The notes below the pieces were generated by a model that was given only the letters and a program-made list of their open reading frames with translations, searched no databases and was not told the DNA's origin. DNA of 64,000 bases from BJGV01 sp003230615 (GTDB lineage: Bacteria > Pseudomonadota > Gammaproteobacteria > Burkholderiales > Nitrosomonadaceae): contig OY760140.1 in the NCBI GenBank assembly GCA_963663215.1, forward strand, positions 1,426,001 to 1,490,000, given 5' to 3'. Position numbers and translations under genes: made by a program. Positions 63,049 to 64,000 of this stretch are shown here, one piece after another (position 1 is the stretch's first letter; each line of letters starts with the position of its first letter).

Positions 63049-63951
63049 ATGACATTAAACGAGCTTCGCTATGCGGTCGCTGTTGCACAGGAACGTAATT
63101 TCCGGCGTGCGGCGGAGTGTTGTTTTGTCAGCCAACCTGCGCTAAGTGTTGCGATCCAAAAGCTTGAGGACGAGCTGGGTATACAGATCTTTGAACGATC
63201 TAAGGCCGAATTTGCTCTGACGGCTGTTGGTAATCTGGTAATCGAACAGGCGCAACGTGTATTGGAAGAGGCGGCCAAAGTCAAGTTGCTGGCAAGCGAA
63301 GGCCATAACCCCCTCGTCGGTCCGATTAGACTAGGTGTCATATTTACGGTAGGGCCTTACTTACTGCCAAAGATTATTCCAACACTGAAAAAACTCGCAC
63401 CCGAAATGCCCCTGGATATAGAAGAAGGGTTAACTGCTAATATCGAACAGCATTTACGTAATGGGCATCTAGATGTAGCTATCCTGGCATTGCCATTCGA
63501 AGTCCCGGGTGTAATTACTGAGCCACTATACGATGAGGTCTTCAAGGTCGTAGTCTCAAGCGGTCATCCGTGGGCGCGAATGAAATCGCTACGTAGTAGT
63601 GCGCTTGCCAAAGAAAAGGTATTGTTGCTTGACTCAGGCCATTGCTTTAGCAACCAAGTCATAGAGTTTTGTCCTGAACTCAGTCGACACTCACAAGATA
63701 CGGTACAAGGGAATTCACTTGAAACTATTAGAAACATGGTCGCCTCTGGGCTCGGTGTTACCGTTATGCCAGCCTGTGCTACGAACCCTTATCCTGGGGA
63801 TAAACTTTTGCAAGTAGTGCCATTCGCATCACCAGAGCCATCACGGCGGATTGCGATTGTCTGGCGCAAGAGTTTTAGTCGTCACAACGCAATTAATGTC
63901 ATTAAGCAGGCCATACATAAAGTAAAAGCACCATGGATGAAGCAGATTTAG
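63049..63951 (+). CDS. oxyR: OxyR-type peroxide-sensing LysR regulator
   Basis: This protein of about 300 residues starts at the ATG at 63049 after GGGAGA (an upstream frame to 63019 lacks support). It has a LysR winged helix (LNELRYAVAVAQERNFRRAA, SQPALSVAIQKLEDELG). The redox cysteines C199 and C208 lie in GHCFSNQVIEFC at exactly the E. coli numbering, and THR-to-SLET hydrogen-bond context is present (GNSLETIRNMVASGLGV). It should activate the divergent catalase/peroxidase genes when a C199-C208 disulfide forms. It ends 49 bp before the window end. Confidence 0.93.
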   Translation: MTLNELRYAVAVAQERNFRRAAECCFVSQPALSVAIQKLEDELGIQIFERSKAEFALTAVGNLVIEQAQRVLEEAAKVKLLASEGHNPLVGPIRLGVIFTVGPYLLPKIIPTLKKLAPEMPLDIEEGLTANIEQHLRNGHLDVAILALPFEVPGVITEPLYDEVFKVVVSSGHPWARMKSLRSSALAKEKVLLLDSGHCFSNQVIEFCPELSRHSQDTVQGNSLETIRNMVASGLGVTVMPACATNPYPGDKLLQVVPFASPEPSRRIAIVWRKSFSRHNAINVIKQAIHKVKAPWMKQI

Positions 63952-64000
63952 TGTTGAGAAGAGGCCGACCGAACAAAAATTTTAAATAGTTACGAAATAC

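Overview
The window looks like a chromosome segment of a moderately AT-rich proteobacterium, most likely a betaproteobacterium. A petABC cytochrome bc1 operon is followed by sspA, and there are a four-cysteine FNR, an OxyR with the classic cysteine pair, cbpA/cbpM, pcm and PpsR-type genes. A Nitrosomonas-like ammonia oxidiser would fit the gene mix, but no diagnostic gene is present, so the genus is inference.

Layout. 1-2000: a small exported protein, a broken monooxygenase gene and fnr. 2045-28276: a tandem array of integrated DNA at tRNA-Arg(ACG). The tRNA 3' half recurs at 10667, 12812 and, shortened, at 28259. The first unit (2.1-10.7 kb) carries integrase, an excisionase-like protein, a replication initiator, a two-gene unknown pair, and a membrane alpha/beta-hydrolase pair. 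The second unit (10.7-12.8 kb) starts with the eroded 3' end of a second integrase and carries a Doc-type toxin flanked by two related small proteins. The third stretch (12.9-28.3 kb) has no integrase. It holds a stress and ion-homeostasis set: UspA, CBS, Rrf2, hemerythrin, CPA2 and CPA1 antiporters, and a dead P-type ATPase. It also holds a visibly more GC-rich sulfatase/porin block.

29.1-32.5 kb is a compact four-gene operon (class V aminotransferase, CTP-type nucleotidyltransferase, two CDP-alcohol phosphotransferases) that probably makes and transfers a CMP-activated amino headgroup. 32.6-41.4 kb is mostly ordinary chromosome with several decayed genes. 41.5-52.2 kb is a second nested array, at tRNA-Thr(TGT), with two 46-bp tRNA 3' fragments. 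Inside it lie two 1905-bp IS1595-family elements in inverted orientation. Their target duplications show that the DNA between them has been inverted. 52.4-55.6 kb is sspA and petABC. It is followed by tRNA-Ser(TGA), an IS3-family element, a frameshifted carbonic anhydrase, a methyltransferase, a GIY-YIG protein, and an oxidative-stress locus (cytochrome c peroxidase, catalase, divergent oxyR).

Two themes run through the window. First, gene decay: about a dozen recognisable genes carry single in-frame TAG or TAA codons or frameshifts while the rest of the frame stays open. Second, dispersed small repeats: a 34-bp hairpin family (about 13 copies) and a longer composite intergenic repeat (about 7 copies) sit in most gene-poor gaps. 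The best candidates for undescribed biology are the two-gene pair at 5906-7263, the headgroup operon at 29097-32484, the toxin with twin small proteins at 10916-11678, and the passenger genes in the IS1595 elements.
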